From CAYYIS01 sp964470965 (lineage in GTDB: Bacteria; JAAXHH01; JABIQT01), in contig CAYYIS010000018.1 of the NCBI GenBank assembly GCA_964470965.1, positions 1 through 64,000 on the forward strand: a stretch of DNA of 64,000 nt. The letters are read 5' to 3'. Below, one piece after another: positions 37,125 to 46,946 of the stretch. Both the position numbers and the translations under genes were made by a program. The notes beneath the pieces were generated by a model. It saw nothing but the letters and a program-made list of their open reading frames with translations, had not been told where the DNA came from and searched no databases. How positions within the stretch are numbered: position 1 is the stretch's first letter; every line of letters begins with the position of its first letter.

Positions 37125-37209
37125 TTCCAACTACTTGATTTCTCCGGTCGGCTATCAGCCAAACGATGAAAAAAACTGATTAGGAATGTCCTTTCTGTCC
37201 TTCAGTCAG

Positions 37210-38385
37210 TCAATCCTCCCTCGCCCACAAAGCCAACACCAGCACCCCCCCTGCTGTACCCAAAGCGCCTACCAGGCAGGTAGCGGCGAAACTCACGTTT
37301 ATCATTAGCCAGGCGGCGACGGGTGCTATCATCAAGCGAGAGAGAGAGATGGCCAGAATGCCCATGGTCAGCGTCATACCACGGGCATCGGGCATCTGTT
37401 CGGACAGGAGAGGGATGGAGGAGACAATTGTGAATTCGAACATCAAGGAGTAGATTGCCAGACCCGTAATGGCAAGCCATAGAGATGTGTCTAGGTACGG
37501 GAGGATTAGCAGGACCAGGCTGGCCATGGAGAATCCGATCAGGAGGCCCCGAAGTTTCCCCATCCGATCGATAAACGCGCTTGAAATCCCGGAGCCGCCC
37601 CATTCCGTCAAGCCCAGTATAGCGGCGACTATGCCGATTTCCTGCGGTCCCAGGCCAAACCGCTGCTCCAGCCAGGCGGCATAGGTTATGAAAAACGATT
37701 CGGTACCGATAAACAGGAAAAATCCACAGAGCACCACGGCGAGAGCGCTGCGGTTTTTCCGCAGGCGGGAGAGGTAGGCCCGTAGATTTTCCCCACCGGA
37801 CTCGGTCCGGAGCCGATGGTCGGGAAACCACAGCCAAGTGGCCCCCATGCCTACCGCGGTCATGCCGGCCAGATACAGGAACGGCGTCTGCCAGCCCATC
37901 CATTTTATCAGGAGTCCTACCAGTGGTATGATGAATAGGTTGGTGGCCGCCCAGCTGAATTCAATGACGCCCATTATCCGGCCCCGTTTGGCATAGGGCA
38001 CGAGATCGCTGACCAATACCTGTATCGCGGGCACCACGATCACAAACGGTAAACCCAGAAGGATCACCGGGCCGACCGACGACACCCATCCCTGAGCACC
38101 GCTGAACCACCAGGCGCCTACCGCTTGCAAGGCCATGCCGAACAGGACTGCCCGCTTCACACCAAAACGGTTGATAGCGAGTCCCCCCCACGGTGCCAGC
38201 AGTCCAACCGCTGTACGGATCGTCATCAACGAACCTGCGGCTACAAGGGAGATACCCAGTCCACGGCTAATCAATGGAAGAAACGGATACAGCATCCGTG
38301 CGCCGGTATCCACCAACAGACGGACGAAGATGGTAAGGGTGAGGAGGCGCTTGAGAGAAATCGGCCGGGAGTTATTCGAAGGCAT
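37210..38385 (-). CDS. Major facilitator superfamily transporter
   Basis: 391 residues with 12 hydrophobic helices. RFGVKRAV after helix 2 and DRMGKLRG in the second half are the conserved MFS loop motifs. Probably an exporter or sugar/drug antiporter. It starts 15 bp after the PhyH gene ends, same strand. Substrate unknown. Confidence 0.88.
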   Translation of the reverse strand: MPSNNSRPISLKRLLTLTIFVRLLVDTGARMLYPFLPLISRGLGISLVAAGSLMTIRTAVGLLAPWGGLAINRFGVKRAVLFGMALQAVGAWWFSGAQGWVSSVGPVILLGLPFVIVVPAIQVLVSDLVPYAKRGRIMGVIEFSWAATNLFIIPLVGLLIKWMGWQTPFLYLAGMTAVGMGATWLWFPDHRLRTESGGENLRAYLSRLRKNRSALAVVLCGFFLFIGTESFFITYAAWLEQRFGLGPQEIGIVAAILGLTEWGGSGISSAFIDRMGKLRGLLIGFSMASLVLLILPYLDTSLWLAITGLAIYSLMFEFTIVSSIPLLSEQMPDARGMTLTMGILAISLSRLMIAPVAAWLMINVSFAATCLVGALGTAGGVLVLALWARED

Positions 38386-38400
38386 GGTTGTGTAGAGCCA

Positions 38401-39177
38401 TCACGCCCACGGCGATTGATGGCATCCGCGGAACGGATAATGATCGCCCGAACGGTATTTAGGCAGAGGCGGATAATTATTGATCCCGTCGACCCTTTCG
38501 CCGCGGCACAGGTAGGCCGGGAAGTTCTCCCGCTTGATACGCGTGGTGGTCGGAATATAACGAAGAGTCAGGCCACCGCGTCGTTTGTCCGAGGGATTGG
38601 CCTCGGAGCCGTGGATCAGGAATGGGCTGTGAAGGGAGACTCCGCCGGCCGGAACGATTACATCTACCGCCTCGGTTTCGTCCACCTTCCGATCGAGTGC
38701 TGAGCTGAGTACGTTGGGTTCCTCATTGCTCTGTCGGTGTTGATAAATTTTCTGCCCGATGTGGGTGCCCGGGATGACGCGCATGCACCCGTTTTCCGGT
38801 GTCGAATCGTCCGCGGCCAGCCAGATGGTGATGACTTCCATCGGTTCCAGCGGCCAGTAGTTGCCGTCCTGATGCCAGAGTACCGGCTGTCCGGTCCGGG
38901 GCGGTTTACTGATGTAGTGGGCCGCGAACAACGCGATATTCGGACCGAGGAACGGCTCTATGACGTCAATCAACCGGGCATCGGTACATAGACGAATCCA
39001 GAACGGGTCGTCTACGATGAGGTTATGGTGGTACTGCTCCGGACGAAGTTCCGGATGCTTCCTTCCCAGCCATTCGATATGCCCCTGCGTCTCTTTCACC
39101 AGGTTCTGATCGATCACGTTCGGGATGACGACCCAACCGTCTTCATTATACTTGCGAACGATTTCTTGGCCAGTCAT
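38401..39177 (-). CDS. Phytanoyl-CoA dioxygenase (PhyH) family protein
   Basis: 258 residues from ATG 39177, behind AAGGAG. LWHQDGNYW supplies His and Asp; LHSPFLIHGS supplies the distal His; IPGTHIG and LTLRYIP (Arg for 2-oxoglutarate) complete the family pattern. The MFS gene downstream may export or import its substrate. One of three PhyH genes here. Confidence 0.88.
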   Translation of the reverse strand: MTGQEIVRKYNEDGWVVIPNVIDQNLVKETQGHIEWLGRKHPELRPEQYHHNLIVDDPFWIRLCTDARLIDVIEPFLGPNIALFAAHYISKPPRTGQPVLWHQDGNYWPLEPMEVITIWLAADDSTPENGCMRVIPGTHIGQKIYQHRQSNEEPNVLSSALDRKVDETEAVDVIVPAGGVSLHSPFLIHGSEANPSDKRRGGLTLRYIPTTTRIKRENFPAYLCRGERVDGINNYPPLPKYRSGDHYPFRGCHQSPWA

Positions 39178-39575
39178 GGATTGTCTCCTTCTGTTTGAAT
39201 AGGGGCACACATTATTCACCAAGTATTGTGAATCCCGCACACGGAACCTCAAGGCCTGCACTACTCGCCCTTTCGCCGGTCTCCGGGTGATCCAGGCACT
39301 GCGACCGGAATACTATGATACTACAAAAATATGTTGATTAGTCAGGTTGAAAACAAGCTGAATCATTTGTACCATTGCGATTAATCGTTGATCAGAGTAA
39401 TCAGACTCCCTTTAAAGAGGGAGGCAACCACCGAATACCCGAGGATTTTTTCAGGCTGATTCTCAGATAATGGTTTGAAAATGCCTGTCCGTCCGGGCTC
39501 GGGGCCAGTCCGAGTGCTGTTTCACCATTTTTTCCGGGAGTGTCGGGACGACGACGTCTTTCTTTTCAGTACCAA
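39178..39575. other. Intergenic, no gene recognised
   Basis: About 400 bp upstream of the PhyH gene and downstream of the DUF481-like gene. AT-rich around 39310-39400. CTCCCTTTAAAGAGGGAG near 39407 is an imperfect palindrome. The stretch probably holds the promoter of the PhyH-MFS pair. Confidence 0.4.
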
Positions 39576-40373
39576 TTAAAACGTGACTGCCAGGGTGTTC
39601 TCCAGCGTCGTATCAACGCTTTTTACACCAGAGGGGGTCCGGCTGTCGTAGCGCATGCTGAAGGAAAATACAAGAACAAGGGGGCCGCCCAGATCGATTT
39701 CCAGGTTGGCGTCGCTCAGCACGCGTACATCTCCCATGGCGTTCAACTGTGGCTGTACGTATACAGTCCAGGCGGAGGAGAGGCGGTTATTGACTGTGAA
39801 GCGGGCGGCCAGATAGTTGCTCCAGCGGTTGGCGGTGGTGCGGACCGGGTGCATCGGGTTAATCGGTAACCCGCCCAGCCGTTCGTATTCCAGCATGTAA
39901 GCGGTGCCCTGCCAGAGGTGGACGATTCGCGATTCAAACAGGCGGAACCTCACGCCGACCCCACCCAGCATCCGGAAATCCAGGAGGTAGGTCTTGTCGT
40001 AGTTGTATTGTCCGAACACTTCGAGCAACAGACGGTTTCGAATCCGATAACCCTGCCTCAGGTGGATCAGCCCCTCGTTGGCAAAACGCTGCCCCTGCTC
40101 CCATCCGAATTCCGTGCTCGCAAGTAGGAACGTGGTGACCGACGGCCGGGTGTAGTCCAAACGTCCTTCCACACCGAATTCCTTAATGTCCGTGTTTCCG
40201 GAGTGGGCCTCGAGTTCCATGGCGAGCGCACCGGAGGCTCCGACTTCGTCACCGTTCTGCCGCAGTTCTTCGATGTTTACCTGAGCAGTGGCCGGTACAT
40301 GAAGCCATAGCAACGCTATGAGTGTTAAAACGCCCTGCGACCGCCTATCTCTCCGGTGTCGTTTCGTGTTCAA
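39576..40373 (-). CDS. DUF481-like outer-membrane beta-barrel protein
   Basis: 265 residues with a signal peptide (cut near VPATAQV). GALAMELEAHSGNTD resembles the salt-induced outer-membrane protein family (DUF481), and the remaining strands alternate polar and hydrophobic residues and end in F (LAVTF). Start TTG 40373 overlaps the PhyH 3' end by 29 bp; no nearer start keeps the signal peptide. Confidence 0.68.
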   Translation of the reverse strand: MNTKRHRRDRRSQGVLTLIALLWLHVPATAQVNIEELRQNGDEVGASGALAMELEAHSGNTDIKEFGVEGRLDYTRPSVTTFLLASTEFGWEQGQRFANEGLIHLRQGYRIRNRLLLEVFGQYNYDKTYLLDFRMLGGVGVRFRLFESRIVHLWQGTAYMLEYERLGGLPINPMHPVRTTANRWSNYLAARFTVNNRLSSAWTVYVQPQLNAMGDVRVLSDANLEIDLGGPLVLVFSFSMRYDSRTPSGVKSVDTTLENTLAVTF

Positions 40374-41154
40374 GGTGCTTCCTCAATTCACGGCCTACGA
40401 TCCCGATCTGATGTTTGAAGTCTTGAAACGTGTAGCTGTCGTGGAACTTCCAGTAGCTGCTCCACACCGCATCTTTTTTATCCTTTACTTCCGCATGTTG
40501 CGTAAGAGAACAGCCCAATCCGGTGCGGCGAAAATTGTCGTACGCTTCCTGCGTCAGGTAATAACCGTATTTCGGATCTCCGATTTCGTAACCGTATTTC
40601 ACCATGGACCGGGGCGCGTCGGAAAAATGGGCGGCCTTGGCGTGCAGTATCGACGCATAGGCGATAACCAGCGTGCCGGCTTCGACGACCACCTTCTGCT
40701 GTCCCTTGATCCAGCCCAACTTGTTGGTCTGAGAAGGCGTATACAGCCTGCGGTGGCTGCCCGGCAGCAACATGGTAGGGCCCATGTCTTCGGTGACGCA
40801 CTGAGGGTAGTACATGCAGAGGACCTCCGTGAGCGGCCGACGCGCCATGTACGTGTCGTCCACATGCCATCCACCCCCGTCACTCACACCACCGGCAGAC
40901 AGGTGGTTCCAGAACCGGAACGGGCTGATGGCCACCTGATCCGCGTCCGCCTCCAGAAGGAATGCCACCAATTCAACGATCTGTGGATGACACAGCAGGT
41001 CGCCCACACTCTCCCGTTCGAAAATCGAGATACCTTTATATTCCAGAGAATCCAGCAGAACTCTCTGTACAAGATCCTCACCCAACCAACCGGCCAGGGT
41101 GATGTATCCGTCATCGACAAACGAACGCTTTAGCACCTTCCAGTCTTCATCCAT
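40345..41154 (-). CDS. Phytanoyl-CoA dioxygenase (PhyH) family protein
   Basis: 269 residues. GWHVDDTYM supplies His and Asp; LPGSHRR and the ILHAKAAHF block supply the distal His. No signal. It overlaps the DUF481-like gene and follows an unknown protein gene by 56 bp, so the three may be one transcript. Sequence is clearly different from the other two PhyH proteins. Confidence 0.83.
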   Translation of the reverse strand: MDEDWKVLKRSFVDDGYITLAGWLGEDLVQRVLLDSLEYKGISIFERESVGDLLCHPQIVELVAFLLEADADQVAISPFRFWNHLSAGGVSDGGGWHVDDTYMARRPLTEVLCMYYPQCVTEDMGPTMLLPGSHRRLYTPSQTNKLGWIKGQQKVVVEAGTLVIAYASILHAKAAHFSDAPRSMVKYGYEIGDPKYGYYLTQEAYDNFRRTGLGCSLTQHAEVKDKKDAVWSSYWKFHDSYTFQDFKHQIGIVGRELRKHLEHETTPER

Positions 41155-41210
41155 TATTATAGACTCCTGACACCTGCCCGAGGCTATCCCTTGCCGGGAC
41201 GCGGCGGCGG

Positions 41211-41612
41211 TTAGTCCAAAACTCTCTGCCCATGCGGCGTGACATCCAGTCCCTCACCGGCAGGAAAATACCGTTCCAGGATGTATTCGTGACCAAGCTG
41301 GTTGTGTGCGTTGTCGATCGGGTATTCCACGGAGGGAAACGAAATCGTCCGCCATCCGTCCGCCATAGCGTCTCGCACTGATTTGTACGGGCATTCGTTC
41401 TTTGGGTCGAAATTGAATTCGCTCTTAAACGGTCCGAAATAGTTCCATCCCACCACATCCGAATCGACACGGTCCTCACGCATCCATATATACAGCAGAT
41501 GCTGTTGTTCTCCTTCCAGCAGTGTGCGCAGTGCCCTTAAGTCCTCTGCGGTTATTCCCGAACCATCGGTGATACGCTCCTCCGCCTGGTTGAGCCATGA
41601 CTCTACTTTCAT
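41211..41612 (-). CDS. Conserved-looking hypothetical protein
   Basis: 133 residues, acidic, no signal or membrane segment. Central block WNYFGPFKSEFNFDP and YPIDNAHNQLGHEYI contain many aromatic residues and look like a folded domain, but no family is recognised. GGGAGGTG lies a few bases before the ATG. Probable operon with the downstream PhyH. Confidence 0.55.
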   Translation of the reverse strand: MKVESWLNQAEERITDGSGITAEDLRALRTLLEGEQQHLLYIWMREDRVDSDVVGWNYFGPFKSEFNFDPKNECPYKSVRDAMADGWRTISFPSVEYPIDNAHNQLGHEYILERYFPAGEGLDVTPHGQRVLD

Positions 41613-41991
41613 CCCCGAACACCTCCCTGATCAACCAATCGATTATAGCCTTGACACCGCAATAATGCGCTGTTAATGGTATCCTGTCAAGCAGGATTGG
41701 GCACTTGACAAAACCTTTGGCCGAGCCAACTATGGGCAAAATTGAGGTTCGCGATCGGTTCTATAGGCACTGGCAGATGCTTATCACTGCAGTTGATCAT
41801 AGCCACACATTATAGTCGGCTGTACAAAATATTGTATACAGAATTTAAAATCCGCAGGTGCCGTAAAAATCTTGTAAATGTTGTAAAACGAAAGCGTCGG
41901 ACGAAATGAGAAGGTTGTTTATTTCGTCGTTGATATATACATTGTGCCTACCCGGAATGTAGTATTCGAATTTCGTTGTAAAGGAGTGTTC
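41613..41991. promoter_or_regulatory. Divergent intergenic region with promoter-like elements
   Basis: 379 bp between two divergent genes. TTGACA at 41651-41656 is followed 17 bp later by TAATGG, a weak sigma70-like pair on the plus strand. TACAA-AATA-TTGTA at 41823-41836 is a small palindrome, and AAAGGAG sits just before the ATG at 41992. These are candidates only. Confidence 0.35.
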
Positions 41992-44900
41992 ATGTCCACC
42001 GTCGCCGACCATCGACCACACCGTTCCATCGAGGACGCGATTGATCTTGCCCGCAGATTGTACGGGCTTCATGTTCGGACCTGTGAACCGCTGCCCAGTG
42101 AGCGGGATCAGAACTTTTGTTTGAAGACGCAATCGAATGATTCCTTCGTCTTGAAAATTTCCAGTTCAGCGGAAAAACGGGATATCCTCGATCTGCAACA
42201 TCAGGCCATGGCTCGACTTGGTGTGCATCACGGAGCAGGCATCTGGCCGAAGGTATGTCAGACAGGAAATAGTGAAGAAATTGCCACTATTGATGGAGAG
42301 AAAGGCGTCTCCTATATGGTCCGGATGCTCACGTACGTGCCGGGCACCCCCCTCGTGAACATCAATCCCCAATCTCCGGACTTACTCGAGAATCTGGGTG
42401 CTTTCCTGGGGTTGGTGGGCCGTGCCCTGGAAGGATTCTCTCATTCCGCCACGCAACGGAATCTGAAATGGAATATGGACAACGGTCCCGAAGTGGTGCG
42501 CACCTGCCTCAATCATATCGCAAACCCGGATCAACGGGGACTGGTTGAGCATTTCCTTCATCAATATGAAGCGCTTGTCGTCCCGTCGCTTCCCTCCCTG
42601 CGACGCAGCGTGATACACAATGACGGCAACGATCATAATGTTCTCGTCGACGATGTTGATCCGCACGATCCTTCCTGTTGGAAGAGGCGGGTGGTCGGCC
42701 TGATAGATTTCGGCGATATAGTCACCTCCTACACCATCGCGGAGTTGGCCGTATCTCTTGCCTATGTCATGCTGAATAAATCCGACCCCATCGCTGCCGC
42801 TGCCCATGTGGTAACGGGATATCATCGTGTATTTCCCCTGACAGAACAGGAGATTGAACTGCTCATTCATTTTGTGTGCATGCGCCTGTGCATGAGCGTG
42901 TCGATCTCAGCGCAGCAACAGCAGGACGAACCGGAAAACGAATATCTGTCGGTCAGTGAAGCGCCAGGGTGGAAACTGCTTTCCCAGTTACAGGATATGC
43001 CTGTGAACATGGTCCATTACGTGTTCAGAGACGCCTGCGGATTGCCCCCTTGTCCGCAGACCGCGGGGATCATGCACTGGTTACGCAGTCGGCAGGAATC
43101 GTTCGCGCCGGTGATGGGGCCAGATGTAGACATCGCTAACTCTCTGGTATTCGACCTGAGTGTGGGAAGTCCCGAATTGGCCATGGCCAAGAACCGATCC
43201 GACGTCCACGAAACCACCGAAATACTGTTCCGCCGGATGCGGGAGTCCGGGGCCGAGGTAGGCATCGGACGGTACAACGAAGCACGACAGATTTATACAG
43301 CGGATCAATTTGCCGTAGACCATGACGAACTGCCGGAGACTCGGAAAATACATCTGGGTATGGACCTGTTCCTTGAGGCGGAGGCCCCTGTCCATGCGCC
43401 GTTGGGCGGGATCGTGCACAGCTACCGCAACAACACCGACCCGCTGGATTACGGACCGACGATTATCCTTGAGCATCGGACGGATGAAGACGTTCCTTTT
43501 TACACTCTGTACGGCCATCTGTCGGAAAAATCACTGGATGGCAAGGCCGAAGGCATGCCGGTTAACCAAGGTGATCTGATCGCCTGGCTGGGAGACGACA
43601 CGGTTAACGGCGGGTGGCCGCCACATTTGCATTTCCAGATCATTACCGACATGCTAGGCCGTACTGGTGAGTTTCCCGGTGTCGGCGCCTCAAGCCGGCG
43701 TCGGGTGTGGTTGAACCTGGCACCCGGACCGAATGTACTCATCGGCGTACCGGAGGATCGTTTCCCGCCCGAGGAGCGTACCCAGGCAGATCTTCTACGT
43801 TCCCGTCAACGCCATATCGGCAAATCTCTCAGCATTTCATACAACGCACCTCTTAACATCGTCCAAGGCTCCGGGCAGTATCTTTACGACGAGACCGGCC
43901 AAGCCTACCTGGATGCGGTCAATAACGTTCCGCATGTGGGCCACAGCCACCCGAGAGTGGTAGAAGCGGGGCAGCGGCAGGCCGCGATTCTCAACACCAA
44001 CACGCGGTATCTGCATAACAATCTGGTGACCTATGCGGAACGGCTCTGCGGCACCATGCCGGATCCCCTGAGAGTATGTTTTTTCGTCAATTCCGGCAGC
44101 GAGGCGAATGACCTGGCACTCCGACTGGCACGGGCCTACACCGGCCAGCAGGATATGATCATCCTGGACGGCGCCTACCACGGAAACCTGACATCGCTAA
44201 TCGAACTGAGCCCCTACAAATTTGACGGACCGGGAGGTCAGGGCATCCCTCCCGGGGTTCACAGGACGATGATACCGGATCCTTACAGAGGGAGGTACAA
44301 AGGCTATGGCGCTGAGACGGGGGCCGAATACGGGCAGGAAGTGCAACAGGTCATCAGCCAGATCCATCGGCAAGGCGGTAACCTGTGTGGATTCATCGCT
44401 GAATCGCTCTTGGGCTGCGGAGGCCAGATTGTTATGCCGGACGGATACTTGAAGGAGGCGTACGCCCGGGTACGGGAAGCCGGCGGTGTCTGTATCGCGG
44501 ATGAGGTACAGGTCGGTTTCGGCCGGCCCGGCTCCCATTACTGGGGCTTTGAAACGCAAGACGTGACACCGGATATCGTGACGCTGGGCAAACCGATCGG
44601 CAACGGGCACCCCTTGGGCGCGGTCATAACCACCGAGGCCGTCGCGGATGCGTTTAACAACGGAATGGAGTATTTCAACACGTTCGGCGGCAATCCGGTG
44701 TCCTGTGCCATAGGATTGGCGGTTCTTGACGTTATCCACAATGAAAGGCTTCAGGAAAATGCCCTGAGCGTGGGTAACCGGATCATGGATGGGCTGCGCG
44801 GCCTGATGGCTGAGCACCTGATCATCGGCGACGTCCGCGGCCTGGGTCTGTACATCGGCGCAGAACTGGTGCTCGACCGCGAAACGCTGGAACCGGCCGG

Positions 44901-45078
44901 ATATCAGGCCTCCTACATCGCCAATCGCATGAAAGACCACGGCATCCTGATCAGCACCGATGGCCCCCTGCACAACGTCCTGAAAATAAAGCCCCCTATG
45001 GTATTCAACGAAGACAACGCCGATCGCCTCGTATCCACTCTGGACAAGATCCTTCACGAAGATTTTGTGAGGGTGTAG
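41992..45078 (+). CDS. Three-domain fusion: APH-type kinase, M23 peptidase-like domain, class III aminotransferase
   Basis: 1028 residues from ATG 41992 behind AAAGGAG. Residues about 1-340 are a kinase of the aminoglycoside-phosphotransferase/hydroxylysine-kinase type (catalytic Asp211 in VIHNDGNDHN, Asp239 in LIDFGD). Residues about 430-560 are an M23/LytM-like domain with His454-x3-Asp458 and His545-x-His547 intact. Residues about 590-1028 are a class III aminotransferase with PLP Lys867 (GKPIGNG) and NSGSEAND. In animals the matching pair, hydroxylysine kinase and phosphohydroxylysine or phosphoethanolamine phospho-lyase, degrades hydroxylysine or ethanolamine, so the likely job is phosphorylation of an amino alcohol followed by phospho-elimination. 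The M23 part has no obvious place in that route. Confidence 0.88.
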   Translation: MSTVADHRPHRSIEDAIDLARRLYGLHVRTCEPLPSERDQNFCLKTQSNDSFVLKISSSAEKRDILDLQHQAMARLGVHHGAGIWPKVCQTGNSEEIATIDGEKGVSYMVRMLTYVPGTPLVNINPQSPDLLENLGAFLGLVGRALEGFSHSATQRNLKWNMDNGPEVVRTCLNHIANPDQRGLVEHFLHQYEALVVPSLPSLRRSVIHNDGNDHNVLVDDVDPHDPSCWKRRVVGLIDFGDIVTSYTIAELAVSLAYVMLNKSDPIAAAAHVVTGYHRVFPLTEQEIELLIHFVCMRLCMSVSISAQQQQDEPENEYLSVSEAPGWKLLSQLQDMPVNMVHYVFRDACGLPPCPQTAGIMHWLRSRQESFAPVMGPDVDIANSLVFDLSVGSPELAMAKNRSDVHETTEILFRRMRESGAEVGIGRYNEARQIYTADQFAVDHDELPETRKIHLGMDLFLEAEAPVHAPLGGIVHSYRNNTDPLDYGPTIILEHRTDEDVPFYTLYGHLSEKSLDGKAEGMPVNQGDLIAWLGDDTVNGGWPPHLHFQIITDMLGRTGEFPGVGASSRRRVWLNLAPGPNVLIGVPEDRFPPEERTQADLLRSRQRHIGKSLSISYNAPLNIVQGSGQYLYDETGQAYLDAVNNVPHVGHSHPRVVEAGQRQAAILNTNTRYLHNNLVTYAERLCGTMPDPLRVCFFVNSGSEANDLALRLARAYTGQQDMIILDGAYHGNLTSLIELSPYKFDGPGGQGIPPGVHRTMIPDPYRGRYKGYGAETGAEYGQEVQQVISQIHRQGGNLCGFIAESLLGCGGQIVMPDGYLKEAYARVREAGGVCIADEVQVGFGRPGSHYWGFETQDVTPDIVTLGKPIGNGHPLGAVITTEAVADAFNNGMEYFNTFGGNPVSCAIGLAVLDVIHNERLQENALSVGNRIMDGLRGLMAEHLIIGDVRGLGLYIGAELVLDRETLEPAGYQASYIANRMKDHGILISTDGPLHNVLKIKPPMVFNEDNADRLVSTLDKILHEDFVRV

Positions 45079-45202
45079 GACCAGCCCCAGCGAACATCCC
45101 GGGATCTGTCTCGGCCTATGGATCGACCTCACCCGGTGCGATGGTCCGAAAGCAGATACTACGGGGTTTGTCACTCCGATAATCCGTCAAGAATAATTCG
45201 TC

Positions 45203-45232
45203 TTGACACGGTATCTGTCGTAACGATATTGT
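45203..45232 (+). promoter_or_regulatory. Sigma70-like promoter
   Basis: TTGACA at 45203 and TATTGT at 45227 with an 18-bp spacer, about 45 bp before the start of the small zinc-ribbon-like gene. Confidence 0.4.
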
Positions 45233-45276
45233 GGAATCGCGTTGTCGAAACTCACTCAATAGCTCTAGGATACCCC

Positions 45277-45564
45277 ATGCCCGAACGGCGAGACGACGGC
45301 CCCTTTACAAAGCAAATCCTGACCGAAGAGGGATACCAGCACGTCATATTCGAACAACAGCAGAGACAGCCGTGGTGCGATCATAGTCTGGAATTCTGGG
45401 TGGCGGTACAAACTAATCGGAAGGGGAGGCCCGTCGTCATACAGTGGTGTATGAGATGTCAGGCCTCAGAGATGCTGACCTGGGACGAGTACCAAGCCAG
45501 GAAGACTCGAAATTCAGAGCGAAAGTGCGATGATCAGGAAGATTTTATGGGGGAATTGAAGTGA
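45277..45564 (+). CDS. Small Cys-rich hypothetical protein
   Basis: 95 residues from ATG 45277. PWCDHSLEFW and IQWCMRCQAS give a C-x-x-H...C-x-x-C pattern that could bind one zinc. No membrane segment. A promoter-like pair lies upstream. No family is recognised; the longer frame from 45118 is not supported. Confidence 0.5.
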   Translation: MPERRDDGPFTKQILTEEGYQHVIFEQQQRQPWCDHSLEFWVAVQTNRKGRPVVIQWCMRCQASEMLTWDEYQARKTRNSERKCDDQEDFMGELK

Positions 45565-45805
45565 GTATGTCTGCTGTTTTTTTTATTCCGCACTCGGCTC
45601 GGCCTCATTGCCGGAGATACCTCAGGTTGCCGGCGGAAACATCATCGTTTTATCCCCGGTTCAAATCCCTGTCTGCCTATTAATCCCCGATGATTGACAG
45701 CCGGCATTCAGTCTCCCTGAACGGAAGCGCGGGACTGACGGCCGATTTGACGTTCAGACTGATCGGTTAACGGCGGCGCAGGTGTAATCGCAACTGTTCA
45801 ACATA

Positions 45806-45837
45806 AATGGACAGGCCATGGTAAGGACCTGTCCATT
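45806..45837. terminator. 10-bp hairpin between convergent genes
   Basis: AATGGACAGG, a 12-base loop, and CCTGTCCATT form a perfect stem 48 bp before the 3' end of the MsrP gene. No T run on either side; a two-way terminator is likely. The rest of 45565-45884 holds no gene that I can see. Confidence 0.5.
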
Positions 45838-45884
45838 GAATTCAGCGGATTCCCGTTGTTTTCAGGATCGAATTCTCAAAATTT

Positions 45885-46865
45885 CTACTGATAAAGATGC
45901 GAAACATAGGGCGCATATCCGTTGTACAGCTGCGTGTCGCGAAAATCTCCGGTGTCGATCATGCGCTCCCGGGCCTGCGACCAGCGGGGGTGTGGTACGT
46001 AAGGATTTACATTGCCGTTGAAATCGTATTCGCGCGGTGCCAGATCGTTCCAGAATGTACGGGGTTTTTCATCGGTCACCTCGATGAGTACAATCGATTT
46101 AATGCCTTTGTATCCGTATTTCCAAGGCGTTACCAGACGGATGGGAGCGCCATGCTGGGCCGGGAGTTCCTTACCGTAGATGCCGGTCGCCAGTAACGTC
46201 AACTCATTTCGTGCCTCTGCCATGGTCAACGCTTCGTAGTAAGGCCACTCGAACCAGTTTTCCTGCTGAACCGGCGCTTCGTTTGGGCGGAGAAACGTGA
46301 GCATCCGAACGTGCGTGGCGTTCGATTTCGGTTTGACTTCATCGAGCAGTGCCTTGAAGCGAAATCCCGTCCACGGCACCGCCATAGCCCAGGCCTCCAC
46401 ACAGCGGAATCGGTAGAGGCGTTCTTCCAGCGGCATGGTGCGCACCAGATGGTCTATATCGAACACACCGGGATTCTCCACCAGACCTTTGACCTCAATT
46501 TCCCATGGCCTAGTTCGAAAACGGCTTACGTATTTCCACACATCCTTGCTCATAGTGAATTCATAGAAGTTGTTGTATTTGGATGTCACCGACTGCGGCG
46601 TTATAGGTCGATCCAACTGACTGAAGTCCGCATTAAGTGGTGCCGGATAGAAAGCCGACGTCGTCGGGGTTGTTTCAGACTGGAGCTCAAATGCCTCAGC
46701 GATACCGGCGGATGCAGATCGACCATACGTACTGAGCAACCCCAACGCACCGATGCTGCCGAGGCCCAGCCGCTTCAGAAACCGACGCCGGTTGTGGAAG
46801 GCTTCCTCGGATGTTACCTGTGACTCCGGTATTTTCCATTCTTTGGGTACATGTACATAGGACAT
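45885..46865 (-). CDS. msrP: Methionine sulfoxide reductase catalytic subunit MsrP (YedY)
   Basis: 326 residues. Tat signal RRRFLKRLGLGSIGALGLL, then the sulfite-oxidase-fold molybdopterin domain with Cys155 in FRCVEAWAMAVPW, the Mo ligand. PIRLVTPWKYGYKGIKSI is also typical. The periplasmic enzyme repairs oxidised methionines using electrons from the haem membrane protein MsrQ; no msrQ-like gene is in the window. Confidence 0.93.
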   Translation of the reverse strand: MSYVHVPKEWKIPESQVTSEEAFHNRRRFLKRLGLGSIGALGLLSTYGRSASAGIAEAFELQSETTPTTSAFYPAPLNADFSQLDRPITPQSVTSKYNNFYEFTMSKDVWKYVSRFRTRPWEIEVKGLVENPGVFDIDHLVRTMPLEERLYRFRCVEAWAMAVPWTGFRFKALLDEVKPKSNATHVRMLTFLRPNEAPVQQENWFEWPYYEALTMAEARNELTLLATGIYGKELPAQHGAPIRLVTPWKYGYKGIKSIVLIEVTDEKPRTFWNDLAPREYDFNGNVNPYVPHPRWSQARERMIDTGDFRDTQLYNGYAPYVSHLYQ

Positions 46866-46946
46866 GTCAGATCCTCATCCCGATACGGCATGACCTTTCA
46901 TTATTTTGCACAAAACTAAAGTAGGTTCAAAGCAGGTCCCAAAACC

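Noticed and set aside
45118..45276. Longer N terminus of the small Cys-rich protein
   Set aside because: It lies over the promoter-like pair and is not compact; ATG 45277 is preferred.
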